A stretch of DNA of 64,000 nucleotides from Fibrobacter succinogenes. GTDB taxonomy: Bacteria; Fibrobacterota; Fibrobacteria; Fibrobacterales; Fibrobacteraceae. Shown here in pieces: positions 42,324-50,422 of the stretch (position 1 is its first letter; every line of letters starts with the position of its first letter). The translations under genes and the position numbers were made by a program. Location: NCBI GenBank assembly GCA_902800815.1, contig CADCGB010000002.1:143918-207917 (forward strand). The letters run 5' to 3'. Below the pieces are notes generated by a model, which did not search any database, had not been told where the DNA came from, and saw only the letters and a program-made list of their open reading frames with translations.

Positions 42324-43249
42324 TGCTCGTGAAAGAAGGCGAATACCTTTTCCTGGAAGGCGACAAGGCATCGAGCCTCGTCATCGTGAAGTCGGGCATG
42401 CTGGTGGGTACCTCCAAGCAGTTCCGCAAGAGCAAGTTCCAGAACTTCGGGCCCGGTTCCCTCATCGGGGAATTCAGCATCCTCGAAAGCAGGCCCCGCG
42501 AATATACCGTCCGCGCCGCAGAGAACAGCGAGGTGCTGTTTATCGAGCAGAAGGACCTGATGCGCGAACTCGAGCACAAGCCCGGCTGGTTCCGCTCCAC
42601 GCTATCGTTCCTTGCAAGCCACTGCCACACAGCCGAAGAGAACAGCCGCAAGATGCGCATTGTGCAGGCGCTCCCCGCACTCCTGTTCCTGTTCAAGAAT
42701 CACCTCGAGGCCTCGGGTTCAGACAACATAACGCTTGCGCTGCTGCAGCAGAAGATGCTCGTACTCGACAACGTGGACTACGCCGATACCGAAAAACTCC
42801 TGCAGATTCTCGAAGGGCTAGAAATGTTGCGCATCGAAGGTGACCTCGTACGCGTATCGAACCTGCAGATTGTGCCCATGCTCTACGACGCGCTCCAGTT
42901 CCGCGCCCTCAACAAGCAGGTTTCACCCGACATACTGCCCATTACCGACCAGCTGTTGCTTACCACGTTCGTGAAGGCGGTGCGCGAGAACGGGATATCT
43001 ATCCGCGGCACGCGCACGACTGTCAGCGCAGACCTGTTTATCGCACAGGCGAAAAAGACCATGTTCGGGAGCCTCACCATGCGCACGCTCGCCCCACTCC
43101 TGCAGAACGGGATGCTCGAGGCAGAACCCGCCTACAGCGAGGCAACCACGCTCGAGACCATCAAGAGCATTTCCGGCGACTTCGAGCACATCCTTGATCT
43201 GCTCGAACTCAACCGCATATTCCCGCTGCTCGACAAGAAGCTGGTTTAG
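42323..43249 (+). CDS. cNMP-binding-type regulator B
   Basis: 308 residues, same order as the preceding gene: jelly-roll (MLVKEGEYLFLEGDKASSLVIV, FGPGSLIGEFSILESRPREYTVRAAENSEV) and a helical C-terminus. Tandem paralogy with gene A is clear from the shared EYTVRAAENSEVLFIEQ/RYTIEASEDSEVTILSEE segments. Function unknown; they may work as a pair. It ends in a 4-base overlap with the convergent FISUMP gene. Confidence 0.8.
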   Translation: MLVKEGEYLFLEGDKASSLVIVKSGMLVGTSKQFRKSKFQNFGPGSLIGEFSILESRPREYTVRAAENSEVLFIEQKDLMRELEHKPGWFRSTLSFLASHCHTAEENSRKMRIVQALPALLFLFKNHLEASGSDNITLALLQQKMLVLDNVDYADTEKLLQILEGLEMLRIEGDLVRVSNLQIVPMLYDALQFRALNKQVSPDILPITDQLLLTTFVKAVRENGISIRGTRTTVSADLFIAQAKKTMFGSLTMRTLAPLLQNGMLEAEPAYSEATTLETIKSISGDFEHILDLLELNRIFPLLDKKLV

Positions 43250-44991
43250 TCCTTAAGGCAACGGACTGAAAGCCCGTACAACCTATATGGGCGGAGCACG
43301 TCTGCAATGTCGGAATAACATTCCAAATTAAAAACATATGCCTTCTTGGCATCCGGGTCGTCAAAAGAAGGCACCATCACCGCGCTCCAGAAGAATGTGG
43401 CATCACCAATAGAGACGAAATCGTCGCCGAAATTCAAGCCCGCAGGCAATGCCGAAAAACCATAGGAATCTAATCCGTTTCCGTCATCATTCCAATCATG
43501 CTGCGACTTTAGCATCTTCCCCGCCAAATTCCTTCCACCCACAGCATTAAACAAAGTTTCCCACTCAGCCCTGCTCGGCAGGTGCCAACCTTCGGGACAG
43601 ATGCCACGCACAGGATCCTCCGCAGAACAGGTACTTTCATAGCCGCACCCCAACGCACTGGTACTGAACACTCCGGCAGAGTCCATGGCTGCAGCCCATG
43701 TATAATAATGACCACAAGAATCGCACTCGCTATAGGTATAGGAACCATAGACTATTGAATCGCTATCAAGCGGCTTGACCTTATAGTCAATATCCAAATT
43801 CTCCGCCATCCATATTTGAGTTTTGATGCCAATGATTTTGTATTTTTTCCCATCGCGGGCATCCGTGATTTCGCCCTTGTTCAATTTATCTAGAGTAAAT
43901 TTCCAGCCATCGACTGTACATTTATAGAAAGAATACTGCTTATTTCCATTTACATCCCTGTCCAATACATAATACCCATCGCGATTGTAGGTCGTACAGC
44001 CCTTGCCACCATTGATTTCAATGGGTTCTGCCTGCCGGAACTCTCTATTATCACATACATACACCTTGCCCGTATTCACACGACCATTCAACATGGTTCC
44101 GTCACCATATACTCCATCCTTACCTTTTTTACATTCGTCACGTGCTTCGTAGGTATCGTTGTAGATATCGGGAGCAACAATCCACTTGCGAATAACATCG
44201 CCACTCGCTTGCGGAGTACACACATAATACACATCGTTGTATTTTACAGTCGAGGTATCCCCATTCGTAATACAAGCGGTACCACCAGCCTTTACAAGTA
44301 AGCTATCTAATTCCGTTCCCAAACGCCAGTTGTCGTTCTGGTAAACGTAGGTCAAGGTCGTGTTCACTTTGCCGTTGCGAACATCGCCTTCATTGTAATC
44401 ATGACCCCAAGTCGCTGTGTCCTTCTCGATATTTTCCGCAATGCGCCAAGCGCTCGTCCATTCGGACTCTTTTATTCCATAATAACAATCCTCCCAATTT
44501 GGAAAACCTGCACATCCAGTCATTGTCTCACCTATTATCCGTCTATAACTCATAGCAGTATCAGCTTTACACTTGTACCAAGTTCCATCCGAGCCCTGCG
44601 CCACAGTATCCTTGCGGGCTTGAATACAGCCAATACCCACAACACCATCCAAAGATGTTCCATGGCGCCAGTTACCATTTTCAAAAACATAAAACAAGTC
44701 TGTATTGATTAAGCCATTTTTTACCACGCCTTCTGCATACTCATGCCCTAGTGACATCGTATCCTTTTCTAAGTCGTTCGCCACCTGCCAATTCTTATCG
44801 CCATCCTTCTCCTTACAAATAAAGCGTTCACTTGTGTTTCTTACATTAGAGTAATCCGAAGCATAATATGTCTTGACAAAACGGTTCGGCACATGCTTCA
44901 CCACACCTACAGAAACACTATCACTACCGCAAACGCCGAGTCCGCTTTCAATACTAAAAAATTTGCGAATATGCTTTTCAAAATCTGGCAC
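43246..44991 (-). CDS. FISUMP-domain part of a split lipoprotein gene
   Basis: In the same frame as the lipoprotein upstream, separated only by a single TAG (45007-45009) and six further codons. The apparent start is a GTG without a ribosome-binding site, and the protein lacks a signal peptide, so it is best read as the 3' half of one gene. Three segments of about 100 residues with GHxYxEGxVxNGxxNTxxxYVxxNxNWRxGT (about 70-330) are imperfect repeats. A FISUMP domain follows (about 395-581: IGIKTQIWMAENLDIDY, GHYYTWAAAMDSAG, GWHLPSRAEWETLF, FSALPAGL, SVRCLKD). Without readthrough it would not be exported. Confidence 0.75.
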   Translation of the reverse strand: MPDFEKHIRKFFSIESGLGVCGSDSVSVGVVKHVPNRFVKTYYASDYSNVRNTSERFICKEKDGDKNWQVANDLEKDTMSLGHEYAEGVVKNGLINTDLFYVFENGNWRHGTSLDGVVGIGCIQARKDTVAQGSDGTWYKCKADTAMSYRRIIGETMTGCAGFPNWEDCYYGIKESEWTSAWRIAENIEKDTATWGHDYNEGDVRNGKVNTTLTYVYQNDNWRLGTELDSLLVKAGGTACITNGDTSTVKYNDVYYVCTPQASGDVIRKWIVAPDIYNDTYEARDECKKGKDGVYGDGTMLNGRVNTGKVYVCDNREFRQAEPIEINGGKGCTTYNRDGYYVLDRDVNGNKQYSFYKCTVDGWKFTLDKLNKGEITDARDGKKYKIIGIKTQIWMAENLDIDYKVKPLDSDSIVYGSYTYSECDSCGHYYTWAAAMDSAGVFSTSALGCGYESTCSAEDPVRGICPEGWHLPSRAEWETLFNAVGGRNLAGKMLKSQHDWNDDGNGLDSYGFSALPAGLNFGDDFVSIGDATFFWSAVMVPSFDDPDAKKAYVFNLECYSDIADVLRPYRLYGLSVRCLKD

Positions 44992-45006
44992 AGTTTTATT
45001 CAGTCT

Positions 45007-46224
45007 CTATTTTGAAACTGAAGAACGGAATTCCCCAAATTTGCTAGTCGGGTAGTCATAGTTCATAACCATTGCCCAATTCGCAAAGCCCGCGAAAACA
45101 GAATCAGAGCGGGATCCAGTCCATTCACCCGTTTTTGAAAAGCTGTTCGATACCTCGTTCAAAAAAGCAGCAAGCGCCAAGGAACTCGAATTCCCCTGCA
45201 AAAGTATGGACACGGCAAATAGCGCGGCATCGGCATCTGTCGAACCAAATATGTCCATATCCTCCGCACTCGGCACACTATCCAGTTCAATATGGAAACG
45301 TTTCAAGATTTCTTGCTGAGCCTTTTGCTTTGCCTTTTCCACCGTATATTTTTCGCGGGTCACCAGGTGGTGCACCCGTTCGTACTCCAAATGGGTCAAG
45401 ACATTCACATTCACGGAATCGCGATTACTTAAATCAACCAATGCATTCAACCGAATCGGACTATCAGAATTCTTTCCCGATACTTCATTACGATAATAGC
45501 CATCGACAACGACTAGAGCGTATCGACTTGCAAAATTACGTGCCGGGAACTTAAAATAGCCGTCATCACGCATGACCGTACCTGTTAAGGGGCCACTAAC
45601 CGGTTTAAGCGACTGCCCATCCGAAAGTTCATAGAGGTAGACCGTCGTGCCCTTGAGGAAGGGGCCCTTCTGGGCATAGCCAACGAGGGAATCACGGAAA
45701 ATCGACACCTGTTCGGAATCCACCTTCGCAGTGTCCTGCGGGTGGTTTACTTTCAAATCAATTGTTATCGTGGAGTCGCCACAGGCTATCACAACAGCCG
45801 TATCACTACGGTCCTTAATAGAGCAACCAGTACCGGGAGCGCCATCATTGCCACTCTCGCCCGGTTTACCATTTTCACCTGGCTTGCCGTCTTCACCGTT
45901 CAGCACCACGCCGATGCTATCTCCGTTACAGACTACCTTGAGACCGCTCTTGTCCTCGAGTTCTTCCGTCTTGCAAGAAAATGCGCCGTTTCCTGCATCC
46001 GATACAGCAGCAGGCTTCCATTTCCCGTCTACGCAGATGCGCGTTTCTTCGTCATCCTTCACGAAGGCATATTCGCCCTCGTTTTCCTCCGTACACTCCG
46101 GAAGGTCGTCAGCCGAGGCGACCACATCCATGCCGGCGCGGGTGACAGTCTCTATGGTGGTTTCGTCCCCGCATGCCACAAGGAGGGCAAAGGAAACGGA
46201 CAAAACGGCAAATTCTTTTCTCAT
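45007..46224 (-). CDS. Lipoprotein with collagen-like stretch, 5' part of split gene
   Basis: Signal peptide with lipobox LLVAC (Cys17), then an acidic region, a short Gly-x-y run (GEDGKPGENGKPGESGNDG, about 121-139) and a beta-rich domain with KGPFLKGTTVYLYELSDG (about 195-220) and a helical end. AAGGAG precedes the ATG at 46224. The open frame stops at a TAG (45007) after RSSVSK; the same frame continues into a FISUMP domain. The TAAATTTG box lies upstream. Confidence 0.8.
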   Translation of the reverse strand: MRKEFAVLSVSFALLVACGDETTIETVTRAGMDVVASADDLPECTEENEGEYAFVKDDEETRICVDGKWKPAAVSDAGNGAFSCKTEELEDKSGLKVVCNGDSIGVVLNGEDGKPGENGKPGESGNDGAPGTGCSIKDRSDTAVVIACGDSTITIDLKVNHPQDTAKVDSEQVSIFRDSLVGYAQKGPFLKGTTVYLYELSDGQSLKPVSGPLTGTVMRDDGYFKFPARNFASRYALVVVDGYYRNEVSGKNSDSPIRLNALVDLSNRDSVNVNVLTHLEYERVHHLVTREKYTVEKAKQKAQQEILKRFHIELDSVPSAEDMDIFGSTDADAALFAVSILLQGNSSSLALAAFLNEVSNSFSKTGEWTGSRSDSVFAGFANWAMVMNYDYPTSKFGEFRSSVSK

Positions 46225-46254
46225 AGGGAAACTCCTTGGACAACATCCCTGTTT

Positions 46255-46262
46255 CAAATTTA
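46255..46262 (-). promoter_or_regulatory. TAAATTTG promoter box of split lipoprotein gene
   Basis: Minus-strand reading TAAATTTG, 30 bases before ATG 46224, back to back with the yajC promoter region. Confidence 0.5.
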
Positions 46263-46349
46263 GTCTTATCCCGCACAGGGCGTCGGCGCCACCCGTTTTT
46301 TTCTATATTATTTCACGAAATAAACCATCACCTTAAAACAAGGCATATC

Positions 46350-46736
46350 ATGAAACTTTCCGCACTCATCGTGACCCTTTCCTCCATCGCCGCATTCGCC
46401 CAGGAAGCCGCAGAACAGGCTGAACAGCAGCCCGGTCTCCTTGGCAGCCCCATCCTGATGATGGTGCTCATCTTCGGCGTGATGTGGCTGTTCTTCATCC
46501 GCCCGCAGAGCAAGGAAAGGAAGAAGATGGAAGAAATGCGCAAGACCCTCAAGAAGGGCGACAGGGTCATGACCAGCGCCGGCATCCTCGGCACCGTCAC
46601 CAACATCGACGAGACCGGCACGACCGTCACCGTCCGCACGGGCTCCACCACGTTCATCGATTTCGACAAGCAGGCTATCCTCCGCGTGATTAACGCCGAA
46701 GTGAAGGCCGAAGAAAAGAAGGACGAAAAGAAGTAA
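46350..46736 (+). CDS. yajC: Preprotein translocase accessory subunit YajC
   Basis: Small inner-membrane partner of SecDF-YidC. It has a signal-like N-terminus (MKLSALIVTLSSIAAFA), then one membrane segment (ILMMVLIFGVMWLFFIRPQSKERKKMEEMRKTLKKGD) and the VxTxxGIxGTV domain. The signal-like segment ahead of the usual single helix is unusual. ATG at 46350 is chosen by the signal. TATATT lies 41 bases upstream. It overlaps def by one base (TAATG). Confidence 0.92.
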   Translation: MKLSALIVTLSSIAAFAQEAAEQAEQQPGLLGSPILMMVLIFGVMWLFFIRPQSKERKKMEEMRKTLKKGDRVMTSAGILGTVTNIDETGTTVTVRTGSTTFIDFDKQAILRVINAEVKAEEKKDEKK

Positions 46737-47275
46737 TGGCTCTTCTCCCTATCAAGACTTACGGCGACCCGGTGCTCCGCAAGAAGAGCGAACCGATTAC
46801 CGAGATTACGCCGGAACTCCGTCAGCTCGCGCAGGACATGCTCGAGACCATGTACGATGCCCCGGGTTGCGGGCTCGCCGCTCCGCAGATCGGCCGGAAC
46901 ATCCGCCTGGTCGTCATCGACACGGCTATCCCCGACGAAGAGGAACCGCGCCCGTACATCATGTTCAACCCCGAGTGGGAACCTGAAGAAGACGCAAAGC
47001 CCGCCTGCCACGAGGAAGGCTGCCTCTCGCTGCCGGATATCTTCTGCAACGTGACGCGCCCCGACAAGGTGTGCGTGCGGTTCTTCGACATCAACGGCGA
47101 GCCGCAGGAAATCCATGACTGCGAAGGGCTCTTTGCCCGCTGCATCCAGCACGAAACAGACCACCTGAACGGCGACCTGTTCGTCGACAAGATTTCTACC
47201 GCCGACCGCACGATGAACCAGTCCAAGCTCCGCAAGATGGCAAAAGAAACCCAGGCGAAGCTGAAGAAGAAGTGA
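46736..47275 (+). CDS. def: Peptide deformylase
   Basis: Removes the formyl group from new proteins. All three motifs are present: GCGLAAPQIG near residue 43, EEGCLSLPD near 97, and QHETDHLNGDLF (HExxH) near 137. Length 179 is normal. Part of a plus-strand operon from yajC to the e-MtaB gene. Confidence 0.97.
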   Translation: MALLPIKTYGDPVLRKKSEPITEITPELRQLAQDMLETMYDAPGCGLAAPQIGRNIRLVVIDTAIPDEEEPRPYIMFNPEWEPEEDAKPACHEEGCLSLPDIFCNVTRPDKVCVRFFDINGEPQEIHDCEGLFARCIQHETDHLNGDLFVDKISTADRTMNQSKLRKMAKETQAKLKKK

Positions 47276-47279
47276 GTGT

Positions 47280-48674
47280 GTGCTCTCCGGTCGTTCTAAA
47301 TTCTGGCTTTGCCTGCTCGCATTCCCGGCGATAGTTCTCGCCGGCGATTTCGACTTGCCGGAACTGCCCGAAGCAAAGACCGCACCGGTTAAAGAAACAC
47401 CAGAAAAAGTCGCACCAGTCAAAGAGGCGCAGAAAAAAAATGCGCAGGTTAATGATGCGCCGACCCCGCAAGCCGCACCTGAAGATAGCGACTATGACGG
47501 TCCCGTAAACTTCGCCCCGATAGAAGCGACAAACGTTGACGACTCGCGCAAGGCAAGCACGGCTTTGCCCGCAGGCATCGTCGCGAAGAAGATTCCCGAG
47601 AACCTGAACCGCCCTCTGCAAGTGGGCGTCTACACCGGTGTCAAGGAACTCTTCTGGAAAGACGCCCATATTACCGCAACAGGCAACAAGGTCAACGTTT
47701 CCTGGTCAGACAAAACGTTTTCCGAAAGCGATTTCGTAATCAAGGCCGGCGACGCCTGTATCGCGCTCGCCACCACAGCGAAGGGCCTAGCCACATCGTG
47801 CTATCCGGGCTCCTTCCGCATCACGGCAAAGGGCGGTTTGCTCACCGCCATCAACACCGTCGACGTAGAAGAATACCTGCGCGGGGTCGTGCCCTACGAA
47901 ATCGGCAAGCTCGACAGCAGCAGGTTCAGCGCCCTCGAATCGCAGGCCATTGCCGCACGCACGTATGCCTACAAGCACTTCGGCAGCCGCGAATCGCTCG
48001 GGTTCGACGTGTACGCCGATACCAAGGACCAGGTCTACAAGGGGCTCGCAAGTGCAACCCCGCTCACCGACAGCGCCGTGAAGGCGACCGCCGGAATCGT
48101 CATGACCTACGACGGGCAGTTCATCATTGCCTACTACCACTCCACCTGCGGGGGCGAAACCGAAACGCTCGCCACCTGGGGCAAGCCCGACCTCCCCTAC
48201 CTCAAGAGCAAACCGGACCTGCGGCCCGATGGAACGCCCTGGTGCAACGAATCGAGTTACAGCAAGTGGGAACGCGTGTTTACCGAAAAGGAACTCCCCG
48301 CGCTCTTCAAGAAGAACGGCAAGGAAGCGAACGCGAAGGCGCCCGAGTTCAAGAACGTGAAATCAATCAGCGTGAAGGACACGCTTGCAAGCGGGAGGAT
48401 CCTCACGCTCGAGGTCACTACGGACAAGGGCAAGTTCACTGTCGCAGGCGACAAGGTGCGCTGGCTTTTCAAGAAGAACGGAACCATCCTCCCCTCCTCA
48501 TTCTTCAGGGTTAAGCACAACAAGCAGGAATGGAAAATCGAGGGCAAGGGATTCGGGCACGGAGTCGGCATGTGCCAGATGGGCGTGCGGGGCCGTAGCG
48601 CCGCAGGCCAGGACTTCGCGACTATCCTCACGCACTACTACCCGGGAATCACGCTGGAGCGGTTCGAGAAATGA
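47280..48674 (+). CDS. SpoIID/LytB-domain secreted protein
   Basis: Related to SpoIID, a lytic transglycosylase-type peptidoglycan enzyme. Signal peptide to about residue 22, then a low-complexity repeat linker (KTAPVKETPEKVAPVKEA), a domain with TGVKELFWKDAHITATG and the SpoIID part (VEEYLRGVVPYEIGKL, ESQAIAARTYAYKHFG, GFDVYADTKDQVYKG, IIAYYHSTCGGETE, GHGVGMCQMGVRGRSAAGQDFATILTHYYPG). The acid region is conserved. The start is a GTG 4 bases after def; it ends with an ATGA overlap with the next gene. Confidence 0.92.
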   Translation: MLSGRSKFWLCLLAFPAIVLAGDFDLPELPEAKTAPVKETPEKVAPVKEAQKKNAQVNDAPTPQAAPEDSDYDGPVNFAPIEATNVDDSRKASTALPAGIVAKKIPENLNRPLQVGVYTGVKELFWKDAHITATGNKVNVSWSDKTFSESDFVIKAGDACIALATTAKGLATSCYPGSFRITAKGGLLTAINTVDVEEYLRGVVPYEIGKLDSSRFSALESQAIAARTYAYKHFGSRESLGFDVYADTKDQVYKGLASATPLTDSAVKATAGIVMTYDGQFIIAYYHSTCGGETETLATWGKPDLPYLKSKPDLRPDGTPWCNESSYSKWERVFTEKELPALFKKNGKEANAKAPEFKNVKSISVKDTLASGRILTLEVTTDKGKFTVAGDKVRWLFKKNGTILPSSFFRVKHNKQEWKIEGKGFGHGVGMCQMGVRGRSAAGQDFATILTHYYPGITLERFEK

Positions 48675-50002
48675 GTGCCGAAAGTCCGGTATTTGCCGTA
48701 ATCAGCCAGGGGTGTGCCGCAAACTTCGGGGACGGGGAACGCATCGCACGTGCGCTGACCGCAATGCACCCGAATTGCAATGTAATTTTTCGCCTGCCGG
48801 ATGTTCAAGATGCCGCAGGATGCGCGCCGGCCACACAAGATGCACCTAAGGAACAAGATGCGCCGGACGCCATATACCTGAATGTCTGTACGGTGAAGGG
48901 GAACGCGGGCGCACTGAAACTGTTGCGCACCGCATTCGAGATGTATCCGGACGTACCGCTATTCATTACGGGCTGCGCCCCGAAGGACTTCCGCGAAGAA
49001 GCGGCAAAGGTTACAGATAAAGTAGCATTCACAAGTTTAGAGGAAATTGTCACTCTGGAGCAAGGCAAAGCCGCAGCGATAGAGTCCACGCACAACGTTC
49101 TCCGCGAATCCCCGTTCGTGGGTATCGTGAACATCGAGGAAGGCTGCCTTGACGCCTGCGCGTTCTGCAGCACGCACCTCGTGAAGGGGCGACTCAAGAG
49201 CTATGCCCCCGAAGGTATCATCGAACAGGTCCAGCGCCTTGTGGCCGACGGATGCACCGAAATCCAGCTGACCGGTCAGGACTGCGCCTGCTACGGGTTC
49301 GATATCGGCACGAATCTCGCGGCCCTCACACAGAACATTCTCGAGCACGTCCCTGGCAATTACAAGATGCGCATCGGCATGGGTAACCCGCGACACGTGT
49401 GCGGTTACGCGGATGCCTTGCTTGAATGCTTTCAAGATGAACGCATATACAAGTTCATCCACATTCCCGTGCAGAGCGGGAGTGACAATATCCTGAAGGC
49501 GATGAACCGGAGGCATACCGCCGAAGATTTCCGTCGACTCGCAGAAGAATTTAACAAGCGGTTCCCGCTGGCGACCCTCAGTACCGACCTGATTGTAGGC
49601 TACCCCGGCGAAACGGAAAGCGATTTCCGCGAAACGTTGCGACTGCTCGAAGAAACACGCCCGACAGTCTGCAACATCACCCGCTTTGTCGCCCGGCCGG
49701 GTACGGCCGCCGCGCGAATGGAGGCCGACGCAGGCCTCCGCATTCCGGATAGCGTCAAGCACGAACGTTCGGCCATCCTGGCAGAAGCCTTCCAGAAGAT
49801 TGCCCGCGAGAACAACTCCCTGTGGGTCGGTAAGACCTGCGATGTTGTGGTCGAGAAACCAGGACACCGCACAGGCACCTCCATCGCGCGGAACGAGGCC
49901 TACCGCCCGGTAGCCCTCGTCGGCGACATCCCCGCCGGCACAAGACTCTCCGTACGCATCACCAGCGCAGAACCCTTCGCGCTCCTCGGCGAAGTCCTAT
50001 AA
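48671..50002 (+). CDS. e-MtaB type tRNA methylthiotransferase
   Basis: A radical SAM methylthiotransferase likely converting t6A37 to ms2t6A37 in tRNA. The cluster motif is C-x3-C-x2-C in EEGCLDACAFC near residue 154. The following residues (STHLVKGRLKSY, LTGQDCACYGFDIGTNLAALT, KFIHIPVQSGSDNILKAMNRR, RFVARPGTAAARM) resemble the archaeal/eukaryotic (e-MtaB/CDKAL1) branch more than MiaB or bacterial MtaB (YqeV). The UPF0004 domain is N-terminal (ISQGCAANFGDGERIA), interrupted by a repetitive insert (QDAAGCAPATQDAPKEQDAP), and a TRAM domain is C-terminal. Substrate specificity is inferred. Confidence 0.88.
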   Translation: MSAESPVFAVISQGCAANFGDGERIARALTAMHPNCNVIFRLPDVQDAAGCAPATQDAPKEQDAPDAIYLNVCTVKGNAGALKLLRTAFEMYPDVPLFITGCAPKDFREEAAKVTDKVAFTSLEEIVTLEQGKAAAIESTHNVLRESPFVGIVNIEEGCLDACAFCSTHLVKGRLKSYAPEGIIEQVQRLVADGCTEIQLTGQDCACYGFDIGTNLAALTQNILEHVPGNYKMRIGMGNPRHVCGYADALLECFQDERIYKFIHIPVQSGSDNILKAMNRRHTAEDFRRLAEEFNKRFPLATLSTDLIVGYPGETESDFRETLRLLEETRPTVCNITRFVARPGTAAARMEADAGLRIPDSVKHERSAILAEAFQKIARENNSLWVGKTCDVVVEKPGHRTGTSIARNEAYRPVALVGDIPAGTRLSVRITSAEPFALLGEVL

Positions 50003-50422
50003 CCCGCAATAAACAATTCTCCGCCAAAGCACGCGCAGAACCAACATAATATAAAAGCAGTTTATCCTTCACCCCGCAGTTTAAAGGATGTCCGTAGGGA
50101 CTAACAGTCACAAGGACTTTCTCCCGCAGCTCATCCCATACAAGCGTAAAAAGCAATAAACCCTTTCCTACCGGAGCCTTCTCATGTTTCTTGGCGGAGA
50201 ATCGTACCTAGCTTGTGAGCAACAAGCGCCCAGTATTAACTGGGCGTGGTTGCGAGAGTGAGCGCAAACCATAGTATTTATTCAACATATAGCGCGAACG
50301 GATCGCCACAGAACACCGGAACGAAGTTATCGTGTGAGCGTGCTAGGCATGTTCGAAGCCAACATAATATAAAAGAACCCGGCTTTTCGCCGGGTTCCTT
50401 ATTTAAGCTTGTCGCTTACGCC
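50003..50422. other. 420-base gene-free region with direct repeat and hairpin
   Basis: No gene was found. It contains an exact 17-base direct repeat (CCAACATAATATAAAAG at 50041-50057 and 50359-50375). It also holds a hairpin (CGCCCAG/CTGGGCG with outer GCAAC/GTTGC, about 50219-50254). The terminator of the fibro-slime gene is at 50374-50398 (minus strand). I do not recognise a known RNA here; a small RNA is possible. Confidence 0.5.
50374..50398 (-). terminator. Terminator of fibro-slime gene
   Basis: GAACCCGGC pairs with GCCGGGTTC around a 5-base loop, followed on the minus strand by TTTTAT. Confidence 0.85.

Noticed and set aside
45000..45010. Alternative genetic code with TAG as a sense codon
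   Set aside because: TAG ends many other genes in the window (for example 7460, 13432, 43249), so it is a normal stop.
50003..50422. Possible tRNA or SRP RNA
   Set aside because: No T-loop or SRP core motifs; the hairpins do not fold as either RNA.
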